A stretch of 64,000 nucleotides of DNA, taken from contig QJZZ01000003.1 of NCBI GenBank assembly GCA_003246575.1, positions 62,001 through 126,000 of the forward strand, read 5' to 3'. How positions within the stretch are numbered: the first letter of the stretch is position 1; each line of letters begins with the position of its first letter. Under the pieces are notes generated by a model. It ran no database searches, was not told where the DNA came from, and saw nothing but the letters and a program-made list of their open reading frames with translations. The translations under genes and the position numbers were made by a program. Shown one piece after another: positions 52,755-61,914 of the stretch. This DNA comes from Candidatus Saccharimonadota bacterium (GTDB lineage Bacteria > Patescibacteriota > Saccharimonadia > Saccharimonadales > Saccharimonadaceae).

Positions 52755-53411
52755 ATGGATTTTCTGCACAACACCACCCTCGTCATGCTCATCAGTCCGA
52801 GCGCAATGGGCAAGTCATCACTTATCGACCAACTCCTCGCCATCGACGCGCGACTAAGCCGCGTCAAAAGTTTCACCACACGGCCACCACGTCCTGATGA
52901 CGCATCGGGGCAGCTCTTTTATTTTGACGAACAGACACTGGCAGATAAACGCACTCGCGGTGATGTCGTCAGTGAAGTCACATTCCCGACGACTGGCTAT
53001 GCGTATGGCACTGTCCGCGAAAGTTATTCGAGCGACATCTGCATCCTCGAGACGCTCGCAAACAGTGTCGAGACCTATCGAGCGCTGCCATTCAAACGCA
53101 CCATCGCCATCAGTATTACCGCACCAGCAGAGCTGTGGCACCAGCGCTTCACAGCGCGCTACCCAGAGCCAAGCGACGAAGCGCTCAAACGCCTCGAAGA
53201 AGCACGCCTCTCGATGCAATGGTCGCTGGCACAAACGACAGATCACCACTGGGTATCCAACGACGCATCACTCGACGCAGTTGCGCGTCGTATTCTCGCC
53301 ATTATCGACGAGACATCGCCCAGCGTCGTCGACACGGCTCGGCAGAATGCGCTCGAGTGTGAACAGGTGAGCCAAGCAATGTGGTCGAATTCATCAGATA
53401 CGCTACAATAG
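52755..53411 (+). CDS. Guanylate-kinase-like protein
   Basis: 218 residues from the ATG at 52755. P-loop VMLISPSAMGKSSLIDQL (around 10-27) and the GMP-binding FTTRPPRPDD match guanylate kinase, where the usual P-loop is GPSGVGKST. The rest is less conserved and the C-terminus (about 30 residues) is extra. It may phosphorylate GMP or be a repurposed relative. Confidence 0.7.
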   Translation: MDFLHNTTLVMLISPSAMGKSSLIDQLLAIDARLSRVKSFTTRPPRPDDASGQLFYFDEQTLADKRTRGDVVSEVTFPTTGYAYGTVRESYSSDICILETLANSVETYRALPFKRTIAISITAPAELWHQRFTARYPEPSDEALKRLEEARLSMQWSLAQTTDHHWVSNDASLDAVARRILAIIDETSPSVVDTARQNALECEQVSQAMWSNSSDTLQ

Positions 53412-53415
53412 AACC

Positions 53416-54141
53416 ATGCAAAAACTCGCGATTTTCGACATCGACGGAACACTATTCCGATGGCAGCTCTTTCACGAGCTCGTCTTCGAGTTGAAATCGC
53501 TCGGACGATTTAGCCAGTCAGAAGCCGCCGAACTCGACAGCGCACTGACATCATGGCAGGCCAAGCATATCTCATGGCGCGACTACGAACATCTCGTTAT
53601 TCACACCATCGACAACAATTTGACCGCAATCAAACCGTCAGAACTCGAAGACGCCGCTCGCTCGGTCGTCGAACGCTCTGGCCACAAAGTCTATAGCTAT
53701 ACCGCCCAACTATTGAAGCGTCTGCAGGGTGAAGGGTACTACACGCTCGCCCTTAGCTCATCGCAGTACGAAATCGCTGCGCAATTTGCAGACCGTTACG
53801 GCTTCGACGCTTGCATTGGCCAAACCTACGAACGCGACGGTGATCGTTACACAGGCACCAAGCAACTCATCGTGCACGGCCGAAAGGATATCATCATCAA
53901 GGAGTTTCTCGCAGCACACCCAGAGCTGACGCTCGACGATAGTGTCGCAATTGGTGACAGCGGGGGAGACACGGCGATGCTCGAACTTGTCGCGCGTCCA
54001 ATTGCGTTCAATCCGGCCGAAGAACTTCTCGAGACGGCGCTCGAACGTCATTGGAAGATTGTGCTCGAACGAAAAAATATTGCCTACACACTAGAGGACC
54101 ATGATGGACACGTCGTATTGGCGAAAACAGACCGCTTCTAA
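53416..54141 (+). CDS. HAD-superfamily phosphatase (SerB-like, IB)
   Basis: 241 residues. Motif I FDIDGTLFRWQLF, motif II LALSSSQYEIA, motif III region GRKDIIIKEF, motif IV VAIGDSGGDTAMLEL. The helical cap between I and II is of the phosphoserine-phosphatase type. Substrate unknown. TACAAT lies 7 nt before the ATG. The next gene starts inside its last 41 nt. Confidence 0.85.
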   Translation: MQKLAIFDIDGTLFRWQLFHELVFELKSLGRFSQSEAAELDSALTSWQAKHISWRDYEHLVIHTIDNNLTAIKPSELEDAARSVVERSGHKVYSYTAQLLKRLQGEGYYTLALSSSQYEIAAQFADRYGFDACIGQTYERDGDRYTGTKQLIVHGRKDIIIKEFLAAHPELTLDDSVAIGDSGGDTAMLELVARPIAFNPAEELLETALERHWKIVLERKNIAYTLEDHDGHVVLAKTDRF

Positions 54142-54892
54142 GCCGCTTTTTCCGGACATCGAATGGAGTAAACCCGAACAGCGCTCACAAGCAGGGCGAC
54201 TTGGTGTCATAGGCGGCAACAAGCTCGGCTTCGCTGGTGTTGCCGAAGCCTATACGATCGCGCTCAAATCCGGGGTAGGCGAAGTACGGGCACTGCTACC
54301 TGATGTCCTCAAAAAAACCATCCCACCCGTCATCACCGACACCGTCTATGCCGACACAACGCCAAGCGGCAGTCTCTCGCAAGATGCGCTCGCAGAAATG
54401 CGCGCACTCGGCGGATGGGCGACAGGCGTACTCCTCATTGGTGATGCGGGTCGCAACAGTGAGACGGCCATCGCCTACGAACAATTTATCGAATCCTACG
54501 ACGGACCACTCACAGTGACACGCGACGCTGTCGACCTTATCAAAAATTCACCACGCCTTCTCGTAGAGCGCCCGAACACCTTGATCGTGGCGAGTTTTGC
54601 GCAAACCCAGAAGCTCCTGCAGGGCGTCTACTATCCAAAAATCCTAACCTTCAGCATGCAACTCATGCAACTTGTCGATGCACTGCACAAATTCACCATC
54701 ACGTACCCGTGTACACTCGTGACGCTCCACCGCGATACCATCATCATCGCGCACGGCGGGCACGTAGTGACGCAAGATTTTACTGAACCGATGCGAATTT
54801 GGCGCGGCGAAACTGCCACCCGAATGGCCAGTTACTGGCTCTGGACCCCCGGCAAGCCTCTTGAGGCAATCACGGCATCACTTGCTACATAA
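54101..54892 (+). CDS. ADP/ATP-dependent NAD(P)HX dehydratase-like (YjeF C-domain)
   Basis: 263 residues. Ribokinase-like features: AGRLGVIGGNKLGFAGVAEA, GVLLIGDAGRNSE, DAVDLIKNSPRLLVERPNTL and LVTLHRDTIIIAHGGHVVTQ. The domain resembles NnrD (YjeF C-terminal), which repairs hydrated NAD(P)H, but the GTGDxL catalytic loop is not obvious, so activity is uncertain. Overlaps the HAD gene by 41 nt. Confidence 0.65.
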   Translation: MMDTSYWRKQTASKPLFPDIEWSKPEQRSQAGRLGVIGGNKLGFAGVAEAYTIALKSGVGEVRALLPDVLKKTIPPVITDTVYADTTPSGSLSQDALAEMRALGGWATGVLLIGDAGRNSETAIAYEQFIESYDGPLTVTRDAVDLIKNSPRLLVERPNTLIVASFAQTQKLLQGVYYPKILTFSMQLMQLVDALHKFTITYPCTLVTLHRDTIIIAHGGHVVTQDFTEPMRIWRGETATRMASYWLWTPGKPLEAITASLAT

Positions 54893-54920
54893 AAACAGCT
54901 CCTCAAAGGAGCTGTTTTCG
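54891..54920. terminator. Bidirectional terminator between NnrD-like gene and tRNA-Leu locus
   Basis: AAAAACAGCTCC TCAAA GGAGCTGTTTTC. On the minus strand it ends the tRNA-Leu transcript (T5 run). Confidence 0.9.
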
Positions 54921-54929
54921 ATATCGTTG

Positions 54930-55177
54930 TGGTACCGCGAGCCGGACTTGAACCGGCACGTCCCGAAGGACACAAGATTTTGGGCGCAGCGTTGCCTGTA
55001 GACAACCGACTGGCGCAAAAAGTATCTATTTGGTGGGCCAGGGGGGACTTGAACCCCCACTCACGATTGTGAACCAGATTTTGAGTCTAGCGCGTCTACC
55101 AATTCCGCCACCAGCCCATCAAATAGATACTTTTTAAAAATTGCTGTGGCAATTTCTACCAATTCCACCATCGCGGC
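54930..55177 (-). pseudogene. Interrupted tRNA-Leu (outer), with tRNA-Leu(CAA) inside
   Basis: The 5' part at 55177 has acceptor GCCGCGA and D-arm GGTGGAATTGGTAGA. The 3' part has a long variable arm (TGTCCTTCGGGACG), T-arm GCCGGTTCAAGTCCGGC, acceptor TCGCGGT, A73 and CCA at 54930. Acceptor strands pair 7/7 (one G-T). The anticodon stem's 5' strand is missing; in its place are hairpins (AAATTGC/GCAATTT; GTTG/CAAC within a GCGC..GCGC stem) and the complete inner tRNA-Leu. A TTGACA box lies upstream of the 5' end and a terminator follows the 3' end. Confidence 0.65.
55031..55117 (-). tRNA. tRNA-Leu (anticodon CAA)
   Basis: A complete class II tRNA: acceptor GGGCTGG/CTGGCCC, D-arm GGCGGAATTGGTAGACGC, anticodon loop CTCAAAA (CAA), long variable arm, T-loop TTCAAGT, A73 and encoded CCA. 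Leader and trailer carry a perfect 15-bp inverted repeat (AAAAAGTATCTATTT at 55017-55031; complement at 55121-55135), so the tRNA tips a long stem. Confidence 0.95.
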
Positions 55178-55252
55178 GTGTGAAATAACCACAAGCGTAA
55201 CATGTCAATTACGTCCTCGTTATTGTATACTAAAGAGCAGTAGGAATCTAGT

Positions 55253-56572
55253 ATGCGCCCAGATGAACCTCAGCAAAACCAGTCAGGTCTTCATGTTCCG
55301 CAGCGTTCAATAACGCCGCAGGTCGATGATAGCCGACCGACAACCGCTTCGCATCAGACCGCTGCTGCAGATATTGCGCGCACCCAGATAGATTCCATCT
55401 ATGATACTGATCCAAATTCGACGATGCCGGCTCCAACCCACACCACAGTTACGAGCCCTGAACCGATCATCATGGACCCGTCGCTCACCGCGCATTCGAC
55501 ACCCGAGCCCGTCCATCAAGTCATCACCGACCGCAAGCAGCAGTATTCTCAGCACATTACCAAGCAGTCCGATGAGCCGGACAATCCCTATGACCGCACC
55601 CACGATGAATCGAAGCTGCATGCGAACCCGGCTGAATGGGATCGCTATCACAGCGCGTGGCAGAAGTACTACCAAGAATACTTTCAGCGCTACTATACCG
55701 GCCACATCATGCAGACACGCGCAGCTTATGAAGCACAGTCTTCACGTATTCGCGAGCTTGAAGCCAAAGCGAACGAGGAGACACCCGAACAGGCAATGGA
55801 TTCGCTACGCTCACAACTTCGCTCCAAGATTGCAGCCCAATCGCAAAAAGTTCGCAAAAGTCGTCACTTCGTACCAATTATTGCTGGGCTGAGCGTCATG
55901 TTGGTATTTGTATTCCTGCAATACAACCGCATCATCTTTGCCTATGCCAATGCCTACGTCAGTCCGGGAGCAATTGAGCCACAAAACATCATCGTGGACC
56001 CGAATCAGAGCCTCGCTGTCTCGAGCGAGCCACGCCTAATTATTCCGAAGATCAATATCGACGTACCTGTGATTTACGACAACACTATGGGTTCAACTCA
56101 GGCTGAAACCTACACTAAACAAATGGCCGCTATGGCGACCGGACTGGCGTGGTTTGGCATCTCTGGCGCCGATTCAAAGCCTGGCCAAAACGGCAACACG
56201 GTGCTTTCTGGCCACTCCAGTAATGACTGGTACGACTTCGGCGACCTCAAATTCGTCTTCGCAAATCTTGACAAACTCAAAGCCGATGACGTCATCTATG
56301 CAAACTACAAAGGCGTTCGTTACACCTACCAAGTAACCGACACTAAGGTTGTGCTTCCGACCGAAATCGGAGCGCTACGGGTTGGTACCGATAAACCAAT
56401 GCTGACGCTCATAACCTGTACGCCGCTTGGCACTTCACAAAAACGCCTCCTTGTTTTCGCCGAACAAATTAGCCCAGACCCAGCTACAGCCACGGCCGCA
56501 AGCTCGTCAGCAAGCGACGGAGCGTCGACCGAAATCCCCGGCGTTCAATCAAAATTCCTCGGCGTCTTCTAA
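55253..56572 (+). CDS. Sortase (class D/E-like) with long N-terminal region
   Basis: 439 residues. Residues 1-200 are polar, Gln/Pro/Thr-rich, with a Tyr-rich patch (YHSAWQKYYQEYFQRYYTGH) and a coiled coil. A membrane helix follows (FVPIIAGLSVMLVFVFL). The sortase core has IPKINIDVPVIYD, the catalytic His in NTVLSGHSSND, Cys in LTLITCTPLG and Arg in QKRLLVFAEQ. It anchors surface proteins by transpeptidation. TATACT precedes it by about 25 nt with a weak AGGA. Confidence 0.9.
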   Translation: MRPDEPQQNQSGLHVPQRSITPQVDDSRPTTASHQTAAADIARTQIDSIYDTDPNSTMPAPTHTTVTSPEPIIMDPSLTAHSTPEPVHQVITDRKQQYSQHITKQSDEPDNPYDRTHDESKLHANPAEWDRYHSAWQKYYQEYFQRYYTGHIMQTRAAYEAQSSRIRELEAKANEETPEQAMDSLRSQLRSKIAAQSQKVRKSRHFVPIIAGLSVMLVFVFLQYNRIIFAYANAYVSPGAIEPQNIIVDPNQSLAVSSEPRLIIPKINIDVPVIYDNTMGSTQAETYTKQMAAMATGLAWFGISGADSKPGQNGNTVLSGHSSNDWYDFGDLKFVFANLDKLKADDVIYANYKGVRYTYQVTDTKVVLPTEIGALRVGTDKPMLTLITCTPLGTSQKRLLVFAEQISPDPATATAASSSASDGASTEIPGVQSKFLGVF

Positions 56573-56581
56573 GTAGGCCAC

Positions 56582-58015
56582 TCAGAGAATCATTTGTGCG
56601 CGAACAACCGCATAGCCATCGGCGGTCTTTTGCAGACAGTATAGGTAGCGTCCATCACTCGACAATACTGAGGCAAACTGTGTGTCAACATCAACAATCG
56701 GCACTACGTTTCCACCATCGAATTCCAACATCATAAGCTTACCGTCGACACGATCGAGCAGGTGATAGTCGTCAAGCCAGTGCAGCGATGCCGTACCCAT
56801 GGTCATCGGAATCGTACTAAGCTGGTCAAGTTCAAAATCATACGAGCGCAGCTCATTTGTATCACGGGCCAAAACGAAACGTCCATTCGGTGATCCGACA
56901 AGTGTCTTCATAGTCGTCGGGACCGCAACTGTTCGGATTACATTCAACTCGACAGGAGTCGTGTCGCTACTTGAACCAAGCGAAACCTGTGCGATAGACA
57001 GCAGTCCACTCGTGAGCACAACAACATATTGACGGTGGTCGTAGGTCACTAGCACACTCGAAAGTACCGGCTTGGTCGATTCAAGGGTAAGCGTACGCGA
57101 AAGCTGCTGACCATGAGACACATAGCTCATGACCGTATCACCACTCGCCGAACGCGAAACAATAATAACTGTTCCGTCATTTGCACAGGTCGCAGAGATA
57201 ACATTCGTGGCAATCGCATCGGATAGCACTCCCTGAGATTGATCATATTGGTACAGCGCGTTGCCTGCGAGTATATATACATAGCGATCGTCCGATGCGT
57301 CGAAAAATGCTGTCGTCACCGTTAGCTTCGATGTCGTCGATAGATTCACTGATTTTGTCTCGTCCTGACGATCAAGCACGAGCCACGTATTCGTCTCGCC
57401 GACCGTCTGACGTAGCATCACATAGCGAGCCGACTCACTCCATGCGGTCGCCGCGAATGATTGATCGGGCGCAGGCGTATACATATCCTGCGGCAGAGAA
57501 ACAGACGTATCACTCGACGCGCCGCTTGCTGCCGCGATCGTCGTGAAGCTTGGCGCTGCTGGGTCTGCAAGCACGCCAAGGAGATTTGCATCTTTGTGCG
57601 CCAAGACCGACCCCATCGATGCGTAGGTATTGAGTGTTTCGGTCGTAACCATCTCAGGCACGAGACGTGCGTACGTTAGCCAGAGCACCGATCCCGGCTC
57701 AACAGTGACGGTTTTTTGCCACGGCACATAATTTGCTCGCGCCATACCGATAGTGCGTTGACCACTGCTCACATTGATTCGAGTTCGGGTTCTTGACGCC
57801 AGAGTTGCACCATCGACTGTCACGGTTGCGCCATTTGGCGTCGTCCCAAATTGCACCAAGCCCGCCTGGTAGACAGTATTATTTGTTGCGCTGAAACGAT
57901 ACCCCTGAATCATCAAGACAAGCAGTGTTACGATAGCAATAATCAATAACGGAACAAGCGTGTAGGTGAGTACAAAAAGTGTGCGTTGTGTGCGTTTTGA
58001 TCGTTTACGATACAT
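56582..58015 (-). CDS. Membrane-anchored PEGA-domain / beta-propeller-like protein
   Basis: 477 residues from the ATG at 58015, with TATAAT 10 nt upstream. After basic residues (YRKRSKRTQRT) comes one helix (LVPLLIIAIVTLLVLMIQG), then a PEGA domain (QFGTTPNGATVTVDGATLAS) and about 330 residues of repeated beta segments (for example RYVMLRQTVGETNTWLVLD, RYVYILAGNALYQYDQSQ). Likely external, with the propeller for binding. Function unknown. Confidence 0.7.
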   Translation of the reverse strand: MYRKRSKRTQRTLFVLTYTLVPLLIIAIVTLLVLMIQGYRFSATNNTVYQAGLVQFGTTPNGATVTVDGATLASRTRTRINVSSGQRTIGMARANYVPWQKTVTVEPGSVLWLTYARLVPEMVTTETLNTYASMGSVLAHKDANLLGVLADPAAPSFTTIAAASGASSDTSVSLPQDMYTPAPDQSFAATAWSESARYVMLRQTVGETNTWLVLDRQDETKSVNLSTTSKLTVTTAFFDASDDRYVYILAGNALYQYDQSQGVLSDAIATNVISATCANDGTVIIVSRSASGDTVMSYVSHGQQLSRTLTLESTKPVLSSVLVTYDHRQYVVVLTSGLLSIAQVSLGSSSDTTPVELNVIRTVAVPTTMKTLVGSPNGRFVLARDTNELRSYDFELDQLSTIPMTMGTASLHWLDDYHLLDRVDGKLMMLEFDGGNVVPIVDVDTQFASVLSSDGRYLYCLQKTADGYAVVRAQMIL

Positions 58016-58072
58016 TACTGCGTAGATTATATCACCCAGCACCGCCCTTGCACAAAAAGGTTATGATGTATT

Positions 58073-59092
58073 ATGATGGAACCTAGTAACACCAACGGGG
58101 GCAAAATAAGCAAAATGGTTAGCGAGATTGTTAATATCAACGGTCGTAAATACGACAAACATACTGGAATGCCGCTCAGCGAAAGCGCAAAATCATCTCC
58201 CGACCATCACGCTGCCTCCGTTCACTCTCGTACTGCAAAATCAAAGACGCTCGACCGTCGCTATGTCAAACGCGCAGCCGCCGTCAAACGAACCGCCAGT
58301 TCAATGGATGTCGTCGCCCCCGCGAAATCCACTCCCGCTCAGCCACTTGTCACCAAACTCTCACCGCGAGTTAAGCCATCTGCTAGCATTCATACGATCA
58401 CGAAATTTGCTCCCCGCAAAAGCCCCGTCAAAAACATCGACGGCATGACACGACCAGCCGTTCACCCGATGGTTCAGAAAGTGAATGCCGCACGCCCTAT
58501 GCAGTCAGACGATATCAAGCGCATACACAAACCATCAGACGTTATCAAGGCAGAGGCCATCGATACCGCACTGGCGAGTGCGCCAAGCCACGGACGCGAT
58601 CGTCACAAAGAGCCAAAATCTCCAGCGACCAAGCGCAGGCAACGAATGTCTTCGCTGGCGGCTGCTGGCACCGCACTCCTCCTCCTTGGCGGATACTTTA
58701 CGTACCTCAACATGCCGAACCTTTCTGTTCGCGTTGCCGCTGTTCGCGCCGGTATCGACGCAACCTATCCTTCGTACCGACCGAGTGGCTATAGTATCTC
58801 TGGTCCTGTCGCCTACGATAATGGCAAGGTTCAGATGACCTTCGCCTCAAACGGCACTACACAAAGCTTCCAGCTCTCACAAGAACGTTCTGGCTGGGAC
58901 TCAAACGCCGTGCTCGAAGATTATGTTTCACCAAAGGCAGGTGACAATTACGCCGTAACAAGTGAAGCAGGTCTCACAATCTACACATGGGACGGTAACG
59001 CAGCCTGGGTATCAGGCGGCATCCTTTACACAGTGACAGGTGACAACAATATCTCACCCGACCAAATCCGCCACATGGCCGCAAGTATGTAG
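58073..59092 (+). CDS. Membrane protein with DUF4367-like extracellular domain
   Basis: 339 residues. A long basic Ser/Lys/Arg-rich cytoplasmic region (residues 1-200), one helix (SLAAAGTALLLLGGYFTYL) and an outer domain (YSISGPVAYDNGKVQMTFAS, LYTVTGDNNISPDQIRHMAA) that resembles DUF4367. The long basic tail may bind nucleic acid or cell-wall polymer. Function unknown. Confidence 0.65.
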   Translation: MMEPSNTNGGKISKMVSEIVNINGRKYDKHTGMPLSESAKSSPDHHAASVHSRTAKSKTLDRRYVKRAAAVKRTASSMDVVAPAKSTPAQPLVTKLSPRVKPSASIHTITKFAPRKSPVKNIDGMTRPAVHPMVQKVNAARPMQSDDIKRIHKPSDVIKAEAIDTALASAPSHGRDRHKEPKSPATKRRQRMSSLAAAGTALLLLGGYFTYLNMPNLSVRVAAVRAGIDATYPSYRPSGYSISGPVAYDNGKVQMTFASNGTTQSFQLSQERSGWDSNAVLEDYVSPKAGDNYAVTSEAGLTIYTWDGNAAWVSGGILYTVTGDNNISPDQIRHMAASM

Positions 59093-59098
59093 CTGAGG

Positions 59099-59968
59099 CT
59101 ACAGTGCTTTTGTAAATTCGTAGTTCTTAGTATCCATACCTTCGGTGCCAACAACTCTACTGACGTGAGTATAGACTGAAATATCACACACCAACTGAGT
59201 TGCTCGCCATGTCGAGTCAGGTACAGAATACAGCAACGAAACTTGCTGCGGACCAGCCTGTAATTGTTCGTACGTAGGCGCGTTAAGGTATTTATTTTGC
59301 TGCGAGGCTGCTGGATACTTGGCACCGTTTTGATCTTCGTCAAGCCCATAGTTGTATATCGCCAACGGAACAGCCGTACCAAGTCTCATGTCCATGACGC
59401 CCGCTGTCCATCCACTCACACCGCTTGGCGCACCCGAAAAAGCCACCGTCACCCCATTATAATTTATCCGCGCGCTTGTCGAGATTGTAATGGTCAGCAA
59501 GGCAAATCGCTGACCGTCGGAATACTCATATTTCGCAGCACGATCGAAATACCTATCCGCACCCTCAGGCGCTTTATAATACGCCCAGTCATCTGTGGCA
59601 TTCTTTATCGAGTAGGGCACGTAGTCGTACTCAATAGTATCAACCGTGACATCATACGGACCGAATTCCATCGGCTCATTTGCTGCAAATTCTCGCCGCG
59701 CGCCTTCAGGGAATTGCGTCGCCGTGTTGTCGAGCAGCCCAAGCAAGGGCAACAAGGCGAACAATACCAATAGCGAACCAACCGCTGCAAGCGCAATATA
59801 CTTCGGCGTTAACTCATTCAGGCGGGGGAACAAGATACGTCGTAATTTCTTGTGCCACGGCAAAGAAGCAAAGGGCACTGCCTGATTTTGTTGAGGCTGT
59901 CGCGCCTCTTGTATAGGCGGTTGCTGTGAACCGGGTTGTTGCTCGGGCGGTATTTGTGTTGGCTGCAT
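59099..59968 (-). CDS. Membrane-anchored extracellular protein (DUF4352-like)
   Basis: 289 residues. Gln/Pro-rich cytoplasmic start, one helix (YIALAAVGSLLVLFALLPLLG) and a beta-rich outer domain (PYDVTVDTIEYDYVPYSI, FALLTITISTSARINYNGVT) like DUF4352 immunoglobulin-type domains. Same surface-protein neighbourhood as the sortase. No sorting signal seen. Confidence 0.6.
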   Translation of the reverse strand: MQPTQIPPEQQPGSQQPPIQEARQPQQNQAVPFASLPWHKKLRRILFPRLNELTPKYIALAAVGSLLVLFALLPLLGLLDNTATQFPEGARREFAANEPMEFGPYDVTVDTIEYDYVPYSIKNATDDWAYYKAPEGADRYFDRAAKYEYSDGQRFALLTITISTSARINYNGVTVAFSGAPSGVSGWTAGVMDMRLGTAVPLAIYNYGLDEDQNGAKYPAASQQNKYLNAPTYEQLQAGPQQVSLLYSVPDSTWRATQLVCDISVYTHVSRVVGTEGMDTKNYEFTKAL

Positions 59969-60032
59969 CTACTTTTCCTTATATTGAGTGCTGACTACTG
60001 TCGTATATCTATAGGTATGCTACTATACTATC

Positions 60033-61460
60033 ATGATTCGTACTCGTTTTGCCCCTAGTCCTACCGGTTATATTCACGTTGGTAATGTTCGTGCCGCGCT
60101 CTTTCCGTGGCTGCTTGCACGTCAACAAAGTGGCAAATTTATCCTGCGCATCGAAGACACAGACCAAGCACGGTTCGTCGAAGGCGCGACCAATTTGATC
60201 CTTGATACGCTCGATTGGCTCGGCATCGATTGGGATGAAGGACCACGCGTAGGCGGTGAATTTGGCCCGTACACACAGACCGAGCGCCGCGACATCTATA
60301 TGGCATGGGCGCAGAAACTAATCGACAAAGGTCTCGCGTACGCCGACCCGTACACCCCCGAGCAAGTCCAAGCCTTCCGCGAAGAAGCAAAAGCACTCAA
60401 AAAGCCGTTTCTGTACCGTAACCATCGCCCCGAGAATCCCCCTGCGTGGGACGGCTCACAGCCACTGCGTCTCAAAGTGACGAGCCCAAAACGCTACACC
60501 TGGAATGATCCCGTCATGGGCGAACTGTCAGCGGGCGAGGAAGTCCTCGATGACTTCATTCTCATCAAAGCCGACGGCTTGCCGACGTACAACTTCGCGC
60601 ACATCGTCGATGACGCAGAAATGGGCGTGACGCACGTCATCCGCGGGCTTGAATACATATCAAGTATTCCACGCTACCTCAATCTCTACGAAGCACTCGA
60701 GATTGAACCGCCGGTGCTTGCATGCCTGCCACATATCATGGCCCCAGATGGCAAGAAAAAACTCGGTAAACGCGATGGCGCCAAAAGCGTCACCGATTAC
60801 CAGACAGACGGTATCTTGCCAGAAGCAATGCTCAACTTTCTCGCCAGCATGGGCTGGAACGATGGCACCGAACAAGAACTGTTTAGCCGCGAAGAATTGA
60901 TCGAGAAATTCAGCCTCGAGCGCGTTCAGCGCAGTGGCGCTCGTTTCGATGAACAGCGCCTTCTTTGGATGAATGGCCAATGGATCCGTCGTCTTGACAT
61001 TGGAGACCTCTACGAACGTATCGCCAAATACTGGCCAGAGTGCGCAGAGCAGGCAAGTGATGAATACAAAAAACACGTTCTTGCGCTCGTTCAAGACCGC
61101 CTCAAAACACTCGCCGAGTTACCACTGATGACCCGCTATTTCTTCGAAGAACCCATCCGCAATGACGAACTCATCTCGAGCAACAAACAGCTTGCAAAAC
61201 TCCCAAATGACGAACGACACGAGCTGCTTCAGACAGCTCACGATACACTTGCGGGACTTGACGAATGGACTGCCGAATCAATTCAGACTGCGCTCAATAG
61301 CCTCCTCGAAACCACTGGCCAAAAGCCGGGCATTCTCTTCAGTCTCATCCGCATCGTGACCACGTGGGCACCGTTTAGCCCACAGCTCAACGATACACTC
61401 GCGCTTCTTGGTCGCGATACCACGCTCGCACGTATCAAATCCGTTCTATCTGAATCGTAG
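60033..61460 (+). CDS. gltX: Glutamyl-tRNA synthetase
   Basis: 475 residues. HIGH-type motif FAPSPTGYIHVGNVRAALF, RIEDTDQARF, and KMSKS-type KKLGKRDGAKS. Probably non-discriminating, charging tRNA-Glu and tRNA-Gln, since no GlnRS is seen (inference). A -10-like TACTAT lies 6 nt before the ATG. Confidence 0.96.
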   Translation: MIRTRFAPSPTGYIHVGNVRAALFPWLLARQQSGKFILRIEDTDQARFVEGATNLILDTLDWLGIDWDEGPRVGGEFGPYTQTERRDIYMAWAQKLIDKGLAYADPYTPEQVQAFREEAKALKKPFLYRNHRPENPPAWDGSQPLRLKVTSPKRYTWNDPVMGELSAGEEVLDDFILIKADGLPTYNFAHIVDDAEMGVTHVIRGLEYISSIPRYLNLYEALEIEPPVLACLPHIMAPDGKKKLGKRDGAKSVTDYQTDGILPEAMLNFLASMGWNDGTEQELFSREELIEKFSLERVQRSGARFDEQRLLWMNGQWIRRLDIGDLYERIAKYWPECAEQASDEYKKHVLALVQDRLKTLAELPLMTRYFFEEPIRNDELISSNKQLAKLPNDERHELLQTAHDTLAGLDEWTAESIQTALNSLLETTGQKPGILFSLIRIVTTWAPFSPQLNDTLALLGRDTTLARIKSVLSES

Positions 61461-61465
61461 AACTA

Positions 61466-61873
61466 TCAGGCGACATTCTCGCGATCGGAGTCATCGCCGT
61501 CTTCCTGCTTGGGCTGATCGCCCACTTCCACCTCGGGGTTCTTGACGGTAGTATTTTTGCGCTTTTTTGGTTTTTTGAGTTTGCGACGCTCACGCTCTGA
61601 CAAACCGCCCCATATTCCAAACTTCTCATCGTGCTCAAGCGCATAGTCTAGGCACGCCTCCCTTACATCGCAGCTATTACATACTTTTTTTGCTTCGCGT
61701 GTACTTCCGCCCTTTTCGGGGAAAAATATCTCTGGATCCGTCTGAGCGCAAATAGCATAATCCCGCCAATCTGGATTTTTTTGATCGACACCCAACGTCA
61801 TAGGCAGCAGGACATCAATGGCATCCGGTATCAAAGTAGGACGATTTCGCCCCTGTTCAATACCAAGCGGCAC
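61466..61873 (-). CDS. WhiB-like iron-sulfur protein (first)
   Basis: 135 residues from a GTG at 61873; an internal ATG (MTLGVDQ) is an alternative start. The WhiB pattern is complete: AICAQTDPEIFFPEKGGSTR, CNSCDVREAC and the G-[IV]-W-G-G turn FGIWGGLSERERRKLK. The four cysteines bind a [4Fe-4S] cluster. A Lys-rich then acidic tail follows. WhiB proteins regulate transcription through the sigma factor; outside Actinobacteria they are rare, but I recall them in Saccharibacteria. Confidence 0.9.
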   Translation of the reverse strand: MPLGIEQGRNRPTLIPDAIDVLLPMTLGVDQKNPDWRDYAICAQTDPEIFFPEKGGSTREAKKVCNSCDVREACLDYALEHDEKFGIWGGLSERERRKLKKPKKRKNTTVKNPEVEVGDQPKQEDGDDSDRENVA

Positions 61874-61914
61874 GACACGATCTAGGTAAATAATTGTCTT
61901 CGCGGGTGACTGCG

